A stretch of DNA of 37,275 nt from CAYOHG01 sp964465125. Lineage in GTDB: Bacteria > Planctomycetota > Phycisphaerae > UBA1845 > Fen-1342. The position numbers and the translations under genes were made by a program. The stretch is from the NCBI GenBank assembly GCA_964465125.1, contig CAYXIO010000039.1, positions 1 to 37,275 of the forward strand. Reading direction: 5' to 3'. Positions 1-9,463 of the stretch are shown here, piece by piece. The notes beneath the pieces were generated by a model. That model did not search any database and was not told the DNA's origin. It saw only the letters and a program-made list of their open reading frames with translations. Position 1 is the first letter of the stretch. Each line of letters begins with the position of its first letter.

Positions 1-112
1 GCAACGCTCACACCGCTCGAAACGCGATGTCGCGTGATCGGGAATAAGCATTTAGAATGCCGGTTTCGCGGAATGCGCTCGCGCGATCCGCTCAACTCCA
101 GTTGGTGCGACC

Positions 113-1771
113 ATGAAGACCTCAACCATTCCGGCTGTGAGCTTGCTCGTTCTCATGCTCGGCACGCTGGCCGCCGGCTGCTGCGCGAACCCACTTCGCG
201 CCGACGGGTTGACGTTGCCCGGCCCGGGCGGCGACCTGGAGGCGCTGGCCAGGCCGATGGACGGCCGCAGCCTGCGCGCGACCTCGACCGCGCGCGTCAT
301 GAAAGACGGCAAGTACGACCCGCAAGGCGAGTACGACGCCGACAGCAACGCTGACAACCGCAACCTGCCGCCGGGCGAAACCCGCATCCTGATGGAAGCG
401 GACGGCCCCGGCGTGATCACCCACATCTGGGTGACGTTCCTCGGGCCGGAGCCGCAGAACTGGGCCAAGAACGGCTCGGCCAATCATCAGGAGATGCTGC
501 TGCGGATCTTCTACGACGGGGATGAGCGCCCGGGCGTGGAGGCTCCGGTCGGAGATTTCTTCGCCAACGGCTTCGGCCAGCGCCGCGAGGTGATCAGCGT
601 GCCGGTCGTCGTCGAGGGCGCGGACTCGTACAACTGCTTCTGGCGCATGCCGTTTCGCAAGTCGATCCGCATCGAGATCGTCAACCAGAGCGAGAAGCCG
701 GTCAGCCTGCTCTACTACAACATCGACTGGATCAAGCAGAATCGTCTGCCGGAGGACACGCCCTACTTCTATGCGCAGTATCGCCAGGAATACCCGGTTG
801 AGCACGGCAGAGACTACGTGATTCTCGACACGCAGGGCAAGGGGCACTTCGTCGGCACGGTCCTGGCCGTGCGGACGCGCAGCCCATCCTGGTTTGGCGA
901 GGGAGATGAAAAGATCTACATCGATGGCGAGGCGAAGGCCTCGATCTGGGGAACGGGTACCGAGGACTATTTTCTTTCTGCCTGGGGCCTGCAAACCACC
1001 AGCACGCCGTATTTCGGGACGCCGTACTTCGACCAGTGGGGCATCGTTGGCGGGCACACCAGCGCCTATCGCTGGCATATTCATGATCCCATCGTCTTCA
1101 ACACCGGCATCAAGGTGACGATCGAGCATTTCGGCTGGATTTCGCCGGACGAGAACCCGAACTACGCATCCAATAGCTGGAACGAGCGCGAGGACGACTA
1201 CGCCAGCGTCGCGTTCTGGTATCAGACCGGCAAGCCGACGTTCGCGGCCCGCGCTCCAGATGCGGCCGCGCGCAGGCTGCCGAACCTCGACTCGATCGTC
1301 TACGCCGCCGAGTTCAGTGGCCACGAGCACCACGGCGAAGGGTCGGCGTGGGTGCAGACGCTGCTGGACTATGAGAAGGGCCAGCTTCTGTACCAGCCCG
1401 CGACGCAGGAAAACGCGTGGGTGGAGATCCCCTTTACAGTCAAGGAGAAAGCGCCCATTCGCCTGCTGCTCAACATGACGCGCAGCTACGATTTCGGGCA
1501 GTACCAGGTGTCGCTGAACGGCGTGAAACTCGGCGGGCCGCTGGATTTCTACAACGCTAAGACCGACAACTGGGAATATCACCTGCTCGATTTCTGGCCC
1601 GACCCGGGCGAGTACACGCTGCGGCTGGAGTGTGTGGGCAAGAACCCTCAATCGAGCGGGCACTACCTTGGCATCGAATCCGTCCGCCTGCGAGAACGGC
1701 GACCGCGCGTAAGAGACATGGCGCACGACAGGGACAAGGACTGGCGCACGAATCCGACGCTCTATCAGTAG
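113..1771 (+). CDS. DUF2961 / GH172-like secreted lipoprotein
   Basis: The 552-residue product starts with a hydrophobic segment ending in a lipobox (LAAGC, Cys23), so it is probably a lipid-anchored periplasmic or surface protein. Landmarks of the DUF2961 family, now glycoside hydrolase family 172, are visible: GPGVITHIWVTF near residues 98-110, a V-GDFFANGFG segment near 143-155, and the signature GTGTEDYF near 280-287, whose acidic residues belong to the active-site region in characterised members. The family has a double jelly-roll fold and acts on fructofuranosides or arabinofuranosides; the substrate here cannot be read from sequence. The C-terminal 130 residues look like an additional beta-rich carbohydrate-binding-like region. 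The ATG at 113 has no strong Shine-Dalgarno sequence but is directly followed by the signal peptide. Family assignment is firm, enzymatic activity is inferred. Confidence 0.88.
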   Translation: MKTSTIPAVSLLVLMLGTLAAGCCANPLRADGLTLPGPGGDLEALARPMDGRSLRATSTARVMKDGKYDPQGEYDADSNADNRNLPPGETRILMEADGPGVITHIWVTFLGPEPQNWAKNGSANHQEMLLRIFYDGDERPGVEAPVGDFFANGFGQRREVISVPVVVEGADSYNCFWRMPFRKSIRIEIVNQSEKPVSLLYYNIDWIKQNRLPEDTPYFYAQYRQEYPVEHGRDYVILDTQGKGHFVGTVLAVRTRSPSWFGEGDEKIYIDGEAKASIWGTGTEDYFLSAWGLQTTSTPYFGTPYFDQWGIVGGHTSAYRWHIHDPIVFNTGIKVTIEHFGWISPDENPNYASNSWNEREDDYASVAFWYQTGKPTFAARAPDAAARRLPNLDSIVYAAEFSGHEHHGEGSAWVQTLLDYEKGQLLYQPATQENAWVEIPFTVKEKAPIRLLLNMTRSYDFGQYQVSLNGVKLGGPLDFYNAKTDNWEYHLLDFWPDPGEYTLRLECVGKNPQSSGHYLGIESVRLRERRPRVRDMAHDRDKDWRTNPTLYQ

Positions 1772-1848
1772 AGACGCCCCGTCGGGTCGATGGCCGGCTG
1801 ATGCGAGGTCCGCGAGCTGCGCGCGGGGCGCCATGAGTGCTCGTCCCA

Positions 1849-3342
1849 TCATTCTTCACAATAATCCGGCAGCACGGACGGCCAGAGTACGTAATCGCCC
1901 GGCGGGGCGTTGCGCCAGCCCTGAAACACCCCCGGCTGGGGCTGCCCGCCGTCGTCGCGCAGATTCTCGCCGACGCTGTAGAGCATGAGCCCGCCTGCCG
2001 TTCGCTTGTAGCGCAGCGGCTGACCGTCAAATCCATCCGGCGGCAGCTTGTCGATGAACACGGGCACGAGCCGCGCGGCGGTGTCCGGCCATTCGCCGTA
2101 CTTCTGGTGGTACTTTCGCAGGGCGAGCAGCAGCCGCAGCGCGCTGCGCGCCGATTCGCGGCGGGCTTCGATCACGCGGATTGCTCCGGGCGGGGTGAAG
2201 TCGCCCGCATACCACATGTGCGTGTGGGGGTGCTCGCTTGCGATGCGGGCCAGCTCCGCGCGGTACTCGGTCAGCGTCGCCATCGCCTGGGGTAGCGGCA
2301 AGCTGAAATAGGCGCGCGAGCACTCGCGCAGGCGCTCGCCAACAGCGATGGCCTGCGCCCGCGGGGCGCGCAGCAGTTCTTCGCGATAGGCCGCCGCCTG
2401 GTTTTCGCTGTCGCGCGGCGGTTCCATCTTGAGATCGCCTCTCTCGGCAAACTGCACCAGCACGTCACGGCCGTCGAGCGCTTCGTCGATCGAGGGCTGG
2501 CTCCGCGGGTCGCGGGCCCACTCGTAGTTGATTTCCAGGTCGTCGAGAAACGTCAATTCGGCAACGCGAGTTGCGATTAGCGGGTCGCAGGGGTCCAGCT
2601 TCGCCCGGATGCGCGCCTCGATGACGGGCCGGGCGAGGGCCGGGAACGTGCGGGCGGTGAAGGCCAGCAGTTGATCGTCGGCCATCTCGCGAAACCCCGC
2701 TCCATTGAGGCACACGAAGTAGTCGGTGGATGCGGCCATCTGCGCGCCGAGACGCGCGATGCACTCGTTCCAGTCGAAGGCGTCGTCCCATGCGCCACGG
2801 ATGGCGGCCTCGTTCGCCCGGACGCGGGCGCACTTGACCAGCCCGCGCAGCCCGGCGATCCGATACAGGTGAGTGGAGAGCGCCAGGCGCGTCCCGTCCT
2901 CGTCGAACGGAATCGCCAAACGCGGCCGCTGAACGCCGCGCTTCAGCGCCTCGAGAGCCGGCTCATTCGCCGCCAGCCAGGCGCGAATCGCATCGCGATA
3001 CGCGTCCGGCCAGTCCGGCCGCACACCCAGCGCGTAGTCATTCGAGCTGACCCACGAGAACGCATCCTGAACGGCAATCGACGCATCGGGCGGGCCGGCG
3101 TCGAACGGCGAGCGCGCCAGCTTGAGCGCCTCGCGATAGAGCGGCCACGCGTTCTGCTCATCGGGGATCGCGATCAGCCGATTCACGTACGCAACGCGCT
3201 GCTCGGGGGGAATGCTGCGCGGGTCGAAGGCAGGTTGGGAATCCTGGGCCAAGGCGGGCTTGCTCGAGAATGCGGTCAGGAGGCCCAGGAAAAACAGAGC
3301 ACACACGGATGAGCCCCACAGTTTCGGGGATGTCGCGAACAT
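1849..3342 (-). CDS. Secreted hypothetical protein, planctomycete type
   Basis: About 497 residues from the ATG at 3342. The open frame runs upstream to 3483, but residues before MFATSPKLWG are basic and low-complexity, whereas this ATG directly begins a signal peptide (hydrophobic SSVCALFFLGLLTAF, cleavage near ALAQ), so the shorter form is chosen. The mature protein is mostly alpha-helical. Its C-terminal part contains a pattern (LLALRKYHQKYGEWPDTAARLVP, then a D-G-QPLRYKR turn and LYSVGENLRDDGG) that in planctomycetes resembles the mature part of type II secretion pseudopilins and related exported proteins. No catalytic motif is recognised. It lies 144 bp downstream of ispG on the same strand. 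Function unknown. Confidence 0.72.
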   Translation of the reverse strand: MFATSPKLWGSSVCALFFLGLLTAFSSKPALAQDSQPAFDPRSIPPEQRVAYVNRLIAIPDEQNAWPLYREALKLARSPFDAGPPDASIAVQDAFSWVSSNDYALGVRPDWPDAYRDAIRAWLAANEPALEALKRGVQRPRLAIPFDEDGTRLALSTHLYRIAGLRGLVKCARVRANEAAIRGAWDDAFDWNECIARLGAQMAASTDYFVCLNGAGFREMADDQLLAFTARTFPALARPVIEARIRAKLDPCDPLIATRVAELTFLDDLEINYEWARDPRSQPSIDEALDGRDVLVQFAERGDLKMEPPRDSENQAAAYREELLRAPRAQAIAVGERLRECSRAYFSLPLPQAMATLTEYRAELARIASEHPHTHMWYAGDFTPPGAIRVIEARRESARSALRLLLALRKYHQKYGEWPDTAARLVPVFIDKLPPDGFDGQPLRYKRTAGGLMLYSVGENLRDDGGQPQPGVFQGWRNAPPGDYVLWPSVLPDYCEE

Positions 3343-3486
3343 GGATTTGCTCAGTGCCTTGCGCCGCCTGGCTGCCACTCTTGCGGTGTACTGTCTCAGC
3401 GGCACCAGAACACCATGCACATTTGCCGAGTCGGTTCGCCGCGAGCCTATCGCCTGCGTGCCAGACGAAGCTCCGCGCCTCACATC

Positions 3487-4692
3487 CTACCGCTTTACCG
3501 TCAGCGGCACCCCGCCGTGCGCTCGCGGCAGCGGCTCCGGCGGCGTGATGTCCACCGTCGCGTTGTGCAGCGTCGCCTCGCCGCGCTCGACCTTCGCCGC
3601 CAGCTCGCGGCATTCCGCCAGCAGCGCGTCGAGCATCCGCGCTTCGGGCACGGTCTGCTTCTTCTCGCCCTGCACGTAGATGATGCCCTTGCCCTTGCCG
3701 GCGAAGATCGCCACGTCCGAGCCTTCGCACTCGCCCGGGCCGTTCACCACGCAGCCCATCACCGCGACCTTGATCGGCAGGTGAATCTCCTCGTGGATCT
3801 TCCGCCGCACGTCGGTCACCAGCCTGAACAGGTCGACCTCGATGCGCCCGCAGGTGGGGCAGGCGATCAGCTCGGGCTCGGTGCGCGGCCGCAGGCCCAG
3901 TGAACAGAGCAGCTCCTTGCCGTCCTCCACTTCGTAAAGCGGATCGGCCGCATAGCTGATGCGGATCGTGTCGCCGATGCCGTTGGCCAGCAGCGTGCCC
4001 AGCGCCGCGATACTGCGGATGCGGCCGGTTTCCGGCGGGCCGGCGTGGGTCACGCCCAGGTGCAGGGGGAAATCCACTCTCCGGCTGATCGCAGCGTACA
4101 CGTCGATGACGATGCGCGGATCGATGCTCTTGGCGCTGATGACGATATCCTCGAACTTCGCCTCGTCGAAGATCCGCAGGTATTCGTCGAGCTTGTCCAG
4201 CATCAGGCGGATCAGGTTGGCCTTGTAATCACGCTCGAGCGTGGACTTCTCGGCGGCGCGCTGCTGCTTGTCGCTCCGTTCGACGATGCCGCCCTCATTG
4301 ACACCCACGCGGATGGGCACGCCGCGCTCCTTGCACGCGGCGATGACCCGCAGCACCTGCCGGCGGTCCTGAATGTTGCCGGGATTGAGGCGGATCTTGT
4401 GCACGCCGGCCTCGATCGCTTCGAGCGCCCGCTGAAAGTGAAAGTGCACATCGGCGACGATCGGCACCGGCGATGCGGCGATGATGGGCCGCAGGGCGTC
4501 GGTGTCGGCCTTCTCGGGCACGGCGACGCGGACGACGTCGGCCCCGGCGCGGGCCAGCTTCTGCACCTCGGCGATGCACTTGTCGATCTCGTGCGTGTAG
4601 CCGCTGGTCATGGTTTGCAGCACGACCGGCGCGTCGCCGCCGAGCCTGACCGGACCGACGCGAACCTGGCGGGTTTTTCGGCGTGGGGGCAT
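3487..4692 (-). CDS. ispG: 4-hydroxy-3-methylbut-2-enyl-diphosphate synthase (IspG/GcpE)
   Basis: This enzyme performs the penultimate step of the MEP isoprenoid pathway, reductively converting MEcPP to HMBPP with a [4Fe-4S] cluster. The 401-residue product has the N-terminal TIM-barrel start (VRVGPVRLGGDAPVVLQTMTS), the segment KIRLNPGNI, and the C-terminal cluster region with ACPTCGR followed by AVMGCVVNGPGEC, which supplies the three cluster cysteines. Length fits the short bacterial form without the inserted domain of plants and some other lineages. ATG at 4692 is preferred over the adjacent GTG at 4695; AAGAAG lies upstream. Codons and composition match the neighbours. Confidence 0.97.
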   Translation of the reverse strand: MPPRRKTRQVRVGPVRLGGDAPVVLQTMTSGYTHEIDKCIAEVQKLARAGADVVRVAVPEKADTDALRPIIAASPVPIVADVHFHFQRALEAIEAGVHKIRLNPGNIQDRRQVLRVIAACKERGVPIRVGVNEGGIVERSDKQQRAAEKSTLERDYKANLIRLMLDKLDEYLRIFDEAKFEDIVISAKSIDPRIVIDVYAAISRRVDFPLHLGVTHAGPPETGRIRSIAALGTLLANGIGDTIRISYAADPLYEVEDGKELLCSLGLRPRTEPELIACPTCGRIEVDLFRLVTDVRRKIHEEIHLPIKVAVMGCVVNGPGECEGSDVAIFAGKGKGIIYVQGEKKQTVPEARMLDALLAECRELAAKVERGEATLHNATVDITPPEPLPRAHGGVPLTVKR

Positions 4693-4998
4693 CACGGGTG
4701 CTTCTTGGCGCGCACAAACAGCGAATGGGTGGCCGATCGCGCGGGTCGGCGCAGCGGACGTCCGCCGCCAATGCAGCGGATTGTAGACTCAAGCGCTTCG
4801 GGGGGCGCTGGCGACGTGGGCGGTTCCCGGCATGTGCAGCCCCGGGTCTCGGGCGCCACCGCGCCGCCGGGCCCCCTTCTCGTTGAGCCGCCGCCTGCCG
4901 CACGGGTATGCTGCACGCAGGCCGGCGCCTGCGCCCGCTGGAAGGCCGCGTCCAACGACGCGACCCGGGCACGCCGCACCGGCCGGCGGGTGAGCGCG

Positions 4999-5895
4999 AT
5001 GTCGGCTGGCGATGCGGACAGCTACCTGATCGAGGCCGTGCAGCGCGGCGACGAGCGCGCCTGGCGCGACGTGATCGAACGCTACGAGGGCCGGCTGCTG
5101 AGCTTCGCGCGGCGCATGCTGGCCCAGCCGAGCGAGGCCGAGGACATCGTGCAGGAGACGTTTCTCGGGCTGCTGCGGAGCCTGCCGAGCTACGACCAGT
5201 CGCGCTCGCTCGAGACCTACCTGTTCGCCATCCTGCGCAACAAGCTGAGCGACCATTTCCGCCGGGTGCAGAAGGGTCAGCGTCATAGCCTGGATTCGCT
5301 CAACCCGGATGAGACGCCGCGCTCGCGGCAGACGCAGGAGACGCCCAGCCGCTGGCTGGCGGACCGCGAGGTCATCGATGCCCAGCGGGCGGCGCTGGTG
5401 ACGTGCCTGCGGCGCTGGGTGGAGCAGTGCCAGGATGAACGCCGCTTCGAGGAGCTGATCGTCGTCGAAATGCTGCTGGTGCTCGGCTTGCGCAACAAGG
5501 AGGTCGCCAGCGATCTCGGCATGAGCGAAACCGCGGTTGCGGGGGTCAAGTTCCGCGTGCTGGAGCGCTGGCGCCAGACGGCCCGGCGCGAGACCACCGC
5601 GCACGAGTGGCAGGAGGGTGACCTGGCCCAGGACAGCACAATCGCCCATGTCTGGCGCGACGAGGGCATTTCATGCCTGAAGCGCTCGACGATCGGACGC
5701 TTCCTGCTCGGCGCGCTGGACGAGCAGTGGAGCGAGTACGTCGAGTTCCACGTGAACGTCGCCGGCTGCCCGCGCTGCCAGGCGAATCTCGAAGATCTGC
5801 GCATCGCCGACGAGCGCGACGCCGGCCAGCGCGACGCGCTGCGCGAGCGCTGCTTTGCATCCAGTGTCGGGTTTCTCTCGAAGCGGCCGGAATAG
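4999..5895 (+). CDS. ECF-like sigma-70 family factor with C-terminal CxxC extension
   Basis: Residues 1-95 carry sigma region 2 (AWRDVIERYEGRLLSFARRM, then DIVQETFLGLLRSL at about 49-62, and an R-ETYLFAILRNKLSDHFRR segment). Residues about 145-195 form region 4 with a helix-turn-helix (NKEVASDLGMSETAVAGVKFRVL). There is no region 3, as in ECF sigma factors. Unlike a minimal ECF (about 190 residues), this 298-residue protein has a roughly 100-residue tail containing a GCPRCQ motif near 255-260, reminiscent of zinc-binding anti-sigma modules. Start: ATG at 4999, with an in-frame GTG at 4990 closer to a GGCGGG stretch as the alternative. The open frame continues far upstream but that part has no sigma homology. 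No separate anti-sigma gene lies next to it, so regulation through its own tail is a possibility. Confidence 0.88.
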   Translation: MSAGDADSYLIEAVQRGDERAWRDVIERYEGRLLSFARRMLAQPSEAEDIVQETFLGLLRSLPSYDQSRSLETYLFAILRNKLSDHFRRVQKGQRHSLDSLNPDETPRSRQTQETPSRWLADREVIDAQRAALVTCLRRWVEQCQDERRFEELIVVEMLLVLGLRNKEVASDLGMSETAVAGVKFRVLERWRQTARRETTAHEWQEGDLAQDSTIAHVWRDEGISCLKRSTIGRFLLGALDEQWSEYVEFHVNVAGCPRCQANLEDLRIADERDAGQRDALRERCFASSVGFLSKRPE

Positions 5896-6036
5896 GCACA
5901 GGAAGGCCGAAGGCCGAAGGATAAAGGCCGAGTGGCCGGCGCGGGTGCGAGAGCCCGCCCTGCGCGATGAAGGACATCGGCCTTCGTCCTTCAGCCTTCT
6001 TGTTTCGGCCTTTGACATTCGGCCTTCCGGGCCCGC
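5896..6036. repeat. GCCGAAGG-rich inverted repeat between convergent genes
   Basis: The sigma-factor and MATE genes converge on this 141-bp gap. The left side (5901-5931) contains tandem GGCCGAAGGCCGAAGG followed by AAAGGCCGA; the right side (5978-6028) carries the complementary TCGGCCTT units, ending TTCGGCCTTCC. The arms can pair around a central GCGGG-CCCGC hairpin. The position suggests a bidirectional transcription terminator, though no uninterrupted T-run is present. It could also be a member of a dispersed intergenic repeat family. Confidence 0.55.
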
Positions 6037-7497
6037 CTACACGCGAATGCGCTTCCAACCGCCCTGCGCGAAGCGGCCCAGGCCCATCGAGAACTTGGCG
6101 AGGTTGTCGGCCCACATACCGGCCCAGCAGCCCAGCAGCCCGCCGTCGAGCGCAATGCCGCCCAGCCACGCCACCGGGATGCGCAGCCCGATGCTGCCGA
6201 TCAGCGAGAACAGCATCATCGTTCGCGTGTCCCCCGCGCCGCGCAGCGCGCCGATGTACACGATTGCCATTCCCAGAAACGGCTGGATGCAGCCCAGCCA
6301 GCGGAAAGTCTCCGCGCCGCGCGCGATGACCTGCGCGTCGTCGCTCATCAGCCGGTAGAGCGGCTCGGCAAGCAGAAAGAACGCGACGCCGACCAGTGCG
6401 GTCAACGCGCCCGCCTGCATGGCCGCCACGTGCCCCGCGCCGCTCGCGTCTGACGCACGCCGGGCGCCCAGGTACTGCCCAACCAGGGTCGCGGCGGCGG
6501 TCATCCACGCGACCGCGGGCAGGTAGCTGATCGCTTCCAGACGCATGGCGATCGTGTGGGCGGCGAAGTTGACCGTGGCCTCGTCGCCGACGGCGCTGTG
6601 CGTCACCACGAGGATGAAGCCCATCTGGCCGCACCAGAGCAGGCCGGCCTCGCCCGCCGCCGGCAAGCCGACGCGCATGATTCGAGCCAGCACGCCGCCG
6701 TGCGGCCGCAGCAGCGCGCGCCGCAGTTGCAGCCCGCGCAGCCCGCGAATCAGCACGGCCACCATCAGCAGCCCGCCCAGCGTACGCGCCACGACCGTGC
6801 CGATCGCGATGCCGAGCACCTCCAGGCGCGGCAGGCCCAGCCAGCCGAACACCAGGGAGGCCGAGACGACCGCGTTGACGATGTTCACCAGAAGCATGAT
6901 GACCATCGGCGTTCGCGTGTCGCCGGCGGCCCGCAGCGCGCCGCCCAGCACGAGCATGACACCGAAAGCGGCGTAGCCCAACGCGTCGATGCGCACGTAC
7001 TGCGTCAGGTAAAGCCGCGCGAGCGGGGTCTGTGTCAGGGCTTGAGCCAGCAGGGGGGCGGCGAGCAGGACGCCCAGGCTGACGGCCGCCCCGACCAGCA
7101 GCGCTAACAACAGCGACTGGTTCAGCACGCGTGCGGCGGTGCCGCGATCGCGTGCTCCCAGCGAACGAGCCACCAGCGCCGCCGCCCCGGTGCTCACCAG
7201 CATGAACGCCATCGAGACGAACCAGCCCATGTAGCCGCCGGCGCCGACGGCGGTGGTGGCCTCCTTGTTGATGCGTCCGGCCAGCAGCGTGTCGACGAAG
7301 CCGACCAGGAACACGCCCACCTGCTCGCCGAGCATGGGCAGGGCCAGAACGAGGACCTGCCGCCAGCGCGGGCCGGCGGGAAGCGTGCTGGGGATCGGCT
7401 CGGTGGCGGCGTCCAGCTCCTCCGGCAACGAGGCCTCGCCGACGGCCGTGGCGGCGGCGATGCGCGCGTCGTGCGAGGATTCAGGGGGCATGACCAT
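6037..7497 (-). CDS. MATE family multidrug/toxin efflux transporter
   Basis: This 486-residue inner-membrane protein has a hydrophilic N-terminus of about 45 residues and then about twelve hydrophobic segments arranged as two similar halves. The first segment (VLVLALPMLGEQVGVFLVGFVDTLLAGR) carries the MATE-type P-M-LGE-V-FVDT pattern, and GALRAAGDTRTPM and GALRGAGDTRTMM occur at equivalent points of the two halves, the classic MatE duplication. MATE proteins export cationic drugs or metabolites using Na+ or H+ gradients; the substrate is unknown. ATG 7497 is used, with another ATG at 7491. Confidence 0.93.
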   Translation of the reverse strand: MVMPPESSHDARIAAATAVGEASLPEELDAATEPIPSTLPAGPRWRQVLVLALPMLGEQVGVFLVGFVDTLLAGRINKEATTAVGAGGYMGWFVSMAFMLVSTGAAALVARSLGARDRGTAARVLNQSLLLALLVGAAVSLGVLLAAPLLAQALTQTPLARLYLTQYVRIDALGYAAFGVMLVLGGALRAAGDTRTPMVIMLLVNIVNAVVSASLVFGWLGLPRLEVLGIAIGTVVARTLGGLLMVAVLIRGLRGLQLRRALLRPHGGVLARIMRVGLPAAGEAGLLWCGQMGFILVVTHSAVGDEATVNFAAHTIAMRLEAISYLPAVAWMTAAATLVGQYLGARRASDASGAGHVAAMQAGALTALVGVAFFLLAEPLYRLMSDDAQVIARGAETFRWLGCIQPFLGMAIVYIGALRGAGDTRTMMLFSLIGSIGLRIPVAWLGGIALDGGLLGCWAGMWADNLAKFSMGLGRFAQGGWKRIRV

Positions 7498-7567
7498 CCC
7501 GAGCTTCGAGGAGGAAGCGTCGGGGATTGTAGCGACGTGTCGCCGGGCGAACCTGTCCGCCGGCCCG

Positions 7568-8488
7568 CTAGTCGTTGAAGATGGTTTCCGTTTCCTGAAT
7601 GCGGTCGGGCAGTTTCTCGAGAATCTCGCTCAGGCGCGCCTCGGTGATCCCGATGGTCTGGAGCATCTCGTCGGTCACCTCGCTGGTCTGGGCGGTCAGG
7701 TAGAAGCCGATCTCGTTCTGGCAGCAAATGATGTCGGCGATCTGGATGGCGGTCGGCAGGGCCTGGAACTCGGGCTTGAGCGCCGCCGGGCTGTGGTGAT
7801 ACGCGATCGCGAAGCGCAGCGCGGGCGGAAACTTCCACTTCGCCGCGAGCGCGGCCCCGAACAGCGTATGGTCGGCGCCGATGACCTCGCGCTCCGCCTG
7901 AAGAAAATCCTGCGGCTGCGACTGGCAGCGATCCACCACCTCCCGCAGCTTGTCTCCGAGCACCTGGTACTCGACCAGCAGGCCCATGTCGTGAACCAGG
8001 CCGGCCACGAACGTTTCCTCAGCCTTGCCGTACGTCGACTCGGCGATCATCCGGGCGCAGGCGCCGACGGCGATGCAGTGCGTCCACAGGTCGCGGGCGC
8101 TGAAACGGTCGGAGATCGGACCCGGGCGAAAAATGCGCGACAGCGAGGCCGCCAGCGCGATGTTCTTCACCGCGCTCATGCCGAGCATGACGATGGCGCG
8201 GTCCAGGCTGGAAATCTGCGAAGGCAGGCCGTAGAAGGCCGAATTCACGACTTTCAGAATCTTCGCCGCCAGCGCCGGGTCGTGCTTCACGATGTCGTGC
8301 AAATCCTGGGCTGTCGACTTGGGATCCTCCACGACCGCCACCACGTGCGTCGTAATCTCCGGCAGCGAGCTGATCTCCGTGACCTTCGCCAGCGCCTTCT
8401 GCAGAGCAGGCGAGAGGCCGGCGGCGGCGTTGCCCGTGCCGGCCGAAACGCTGTCCGCGGAAGGATTTGCGGGTATCGCGGTCGACAT
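7568..8488 (-). CDS. HDOD domain protein
   Basis: The 306-residue product has a low-complexity Ala/Ser/Pro N-terminus (1-25) followed by an HDOD domain: ISSLPEITTHVVAVVEDP, then HDIVKHDPALAAKILKVVNSAFYG and LDRAIVMLGMSAVKNIALA. Conserved histidines and aspartates later in the domain (FVAGLVHDMGLLVEY, ADHTLFGAALAAKWKFP) resemble HD phosphohydrolase positions. HDOD proteins act in signalling and cell-cycle or motility control, usually without proven phosphodiesterase activity. GAGGGAA precedes the ATG. It is transcribed divergently from the HD-like gene at 8692, about 200 bp away, and the pair may be functionally linked. Confidence 0.92.
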   Translation of the reverse strand: MSTAIPANPSADSVSAGTGNAAAGLSPALQKALAKVTEISSLPEITTHVVAVVEDPKSTAQDLHDIVKHDPALAAKILKVVNSAFYGLPSQISSLDRAIVMLGMSAVKNIALAASLSRIFRPGPISDRFSARDLWTHCIAVGACARMIAESTYGKAEETFVAGLVHDMGLLVEYQVLGDKLREVVDRCQSQPQDFLQAEREVIGADHTLFGAALAAKWKFPPALRFAIAYHHSPAALKPEFQALPTAIQIADIICCQNEIGFYLTAQTSEVTDEMLQTIGITEARLSEILEKLPDRIQETETIFND

Positions 8489-8691
8489 GAAATTCCCTCG
8501 TTCGTGCCCTCGGTTGAAGCCGCTTGGCTGCGCTTGGTATCGGCGGAACCGACGCGCAACTTTGTCTGGCGCCGGCCTGCAATCTTGCTCACGCGCCGCC
8601 CCGAAGGTAGCCTGTTCACGCGGGCGGTCGATCCTCCTGCTGCGGCGCAGCGTCGGCTGGTCCGGTCCGAGGGTGGCGGGTCGAAGGCGCC

Positions 8692-9402
8692 GTGGGCTTG
8701 GTTATGGGACAGCTTAATGCGGTCGTTGCTCGAGCGCGCGAGTGCCTGCTCTTGCGCGGGGAAAACGGCCGACACGACCCCTGGCTCTGGGAGCACTGCG
8801 AGCGCGTCCGCGGACTCGCGCTGATGCTCGCGCGCCTGCCCGAATGGGCCGCCGAGCGTCCCAACGAAGACGTGGTTAGCGTCTCGGTTCTGTTTCACAA
8901 GGCCGGCTGGTCCGAGCAGGTGCGCAGCGGCCTGATCGACCGCTGGCAGGTCTTCGCCCGGCCCACCAGCGATGTGCAGCGCGAATTGGCCATCGACGCG
9001 ATGCGCGAGCGCGTGGCGGCGCTGCTGCCCGACGACGTCGTCGACACCGCCGCCGAGGTCATCCGCCAATACACCGACCGATTCACCACGCTGCCCGAAG
9101 CCCAGGTTCTTGCGGAAGCCGAGAACCTGGAGGGAATGGGGTTGATGTTCGTGCTCCGACAGTTCCGGCAGTACCAGGCCGAGGGGCGCCCGCTGGAGCA
9201 GATGCTCGTTTCCTGGCAGACGCAGCGCGAGTACCGCTACTGGGACGTCCGCATCAATGACGGTCTGCGCTTCGAATTCAGCCGCACGCTGGCGCGCGAG
9301 CGCATCGCCGCCGTGGACAAGTTCTTGAGCGACCTGCGCGTTCTGCTGAGTAACAGCGACGTGCGTGCCGCCCTCGAGCAGCTCGGCAGCGCTCGGCCCT
9401 GA
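8692..9402 (+). CDS. Degenerate HD-domain-like protein
   Basis: This 236-residue soluble protein has the layout of an HD-domain protein: an N-terminal helix with HDPWLWEHCERVRGLALMLARL (candidate first metal histidine) followed about 35 residues later by VSVLFHKAGW, where an HD protein would have the His-Asp pair but here reads His-Lys. Later helices include VIRQYTDRFTTLPEAQVLAEAENLEGMGL. The changed aspartate suggests a non-catalytic sensor or scaffold. GTG 8692 has GAAGG six bases upstream; ATG 8704 is the alternative. The divergent neighbour is an HDOD protein, also of the HD superfamily. The family call is tentative. Confidence 0.7.
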   Translation: MGLVMGQLNAVVARARECLLLRGENGRHDPWLWEHCERVRGLALMLARLPEWAAERPNEDVVSVSVLFHKAGWSEQVRSGLIDRWQVFARPTSDVQRELAIDAMRERVAALLPDDVVDTAAEVIRQYTDRFTTLPEAQVLAEAENLEGMGLMFVLRQFRQYQAEGRPLEQMLVSWQTQREYRYWDVRINDGLRFEFSRTLARERIAAVDKFLSDLRVLLSNSDVRAALEQLGSARP

Positions 9403-9463
9403 GGGCGACCCCCCGATTCGGCCGGCCGCTCGAGCGTCGCCGCCGGAGGGTATACTGCCGCCC

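Noticed and set aside
122..1852. 576-codon open frame antisense to the GH172-like gene
   Set aside because: High-GC shadow: no domain pattern, and the opposite strand has a clear family match.
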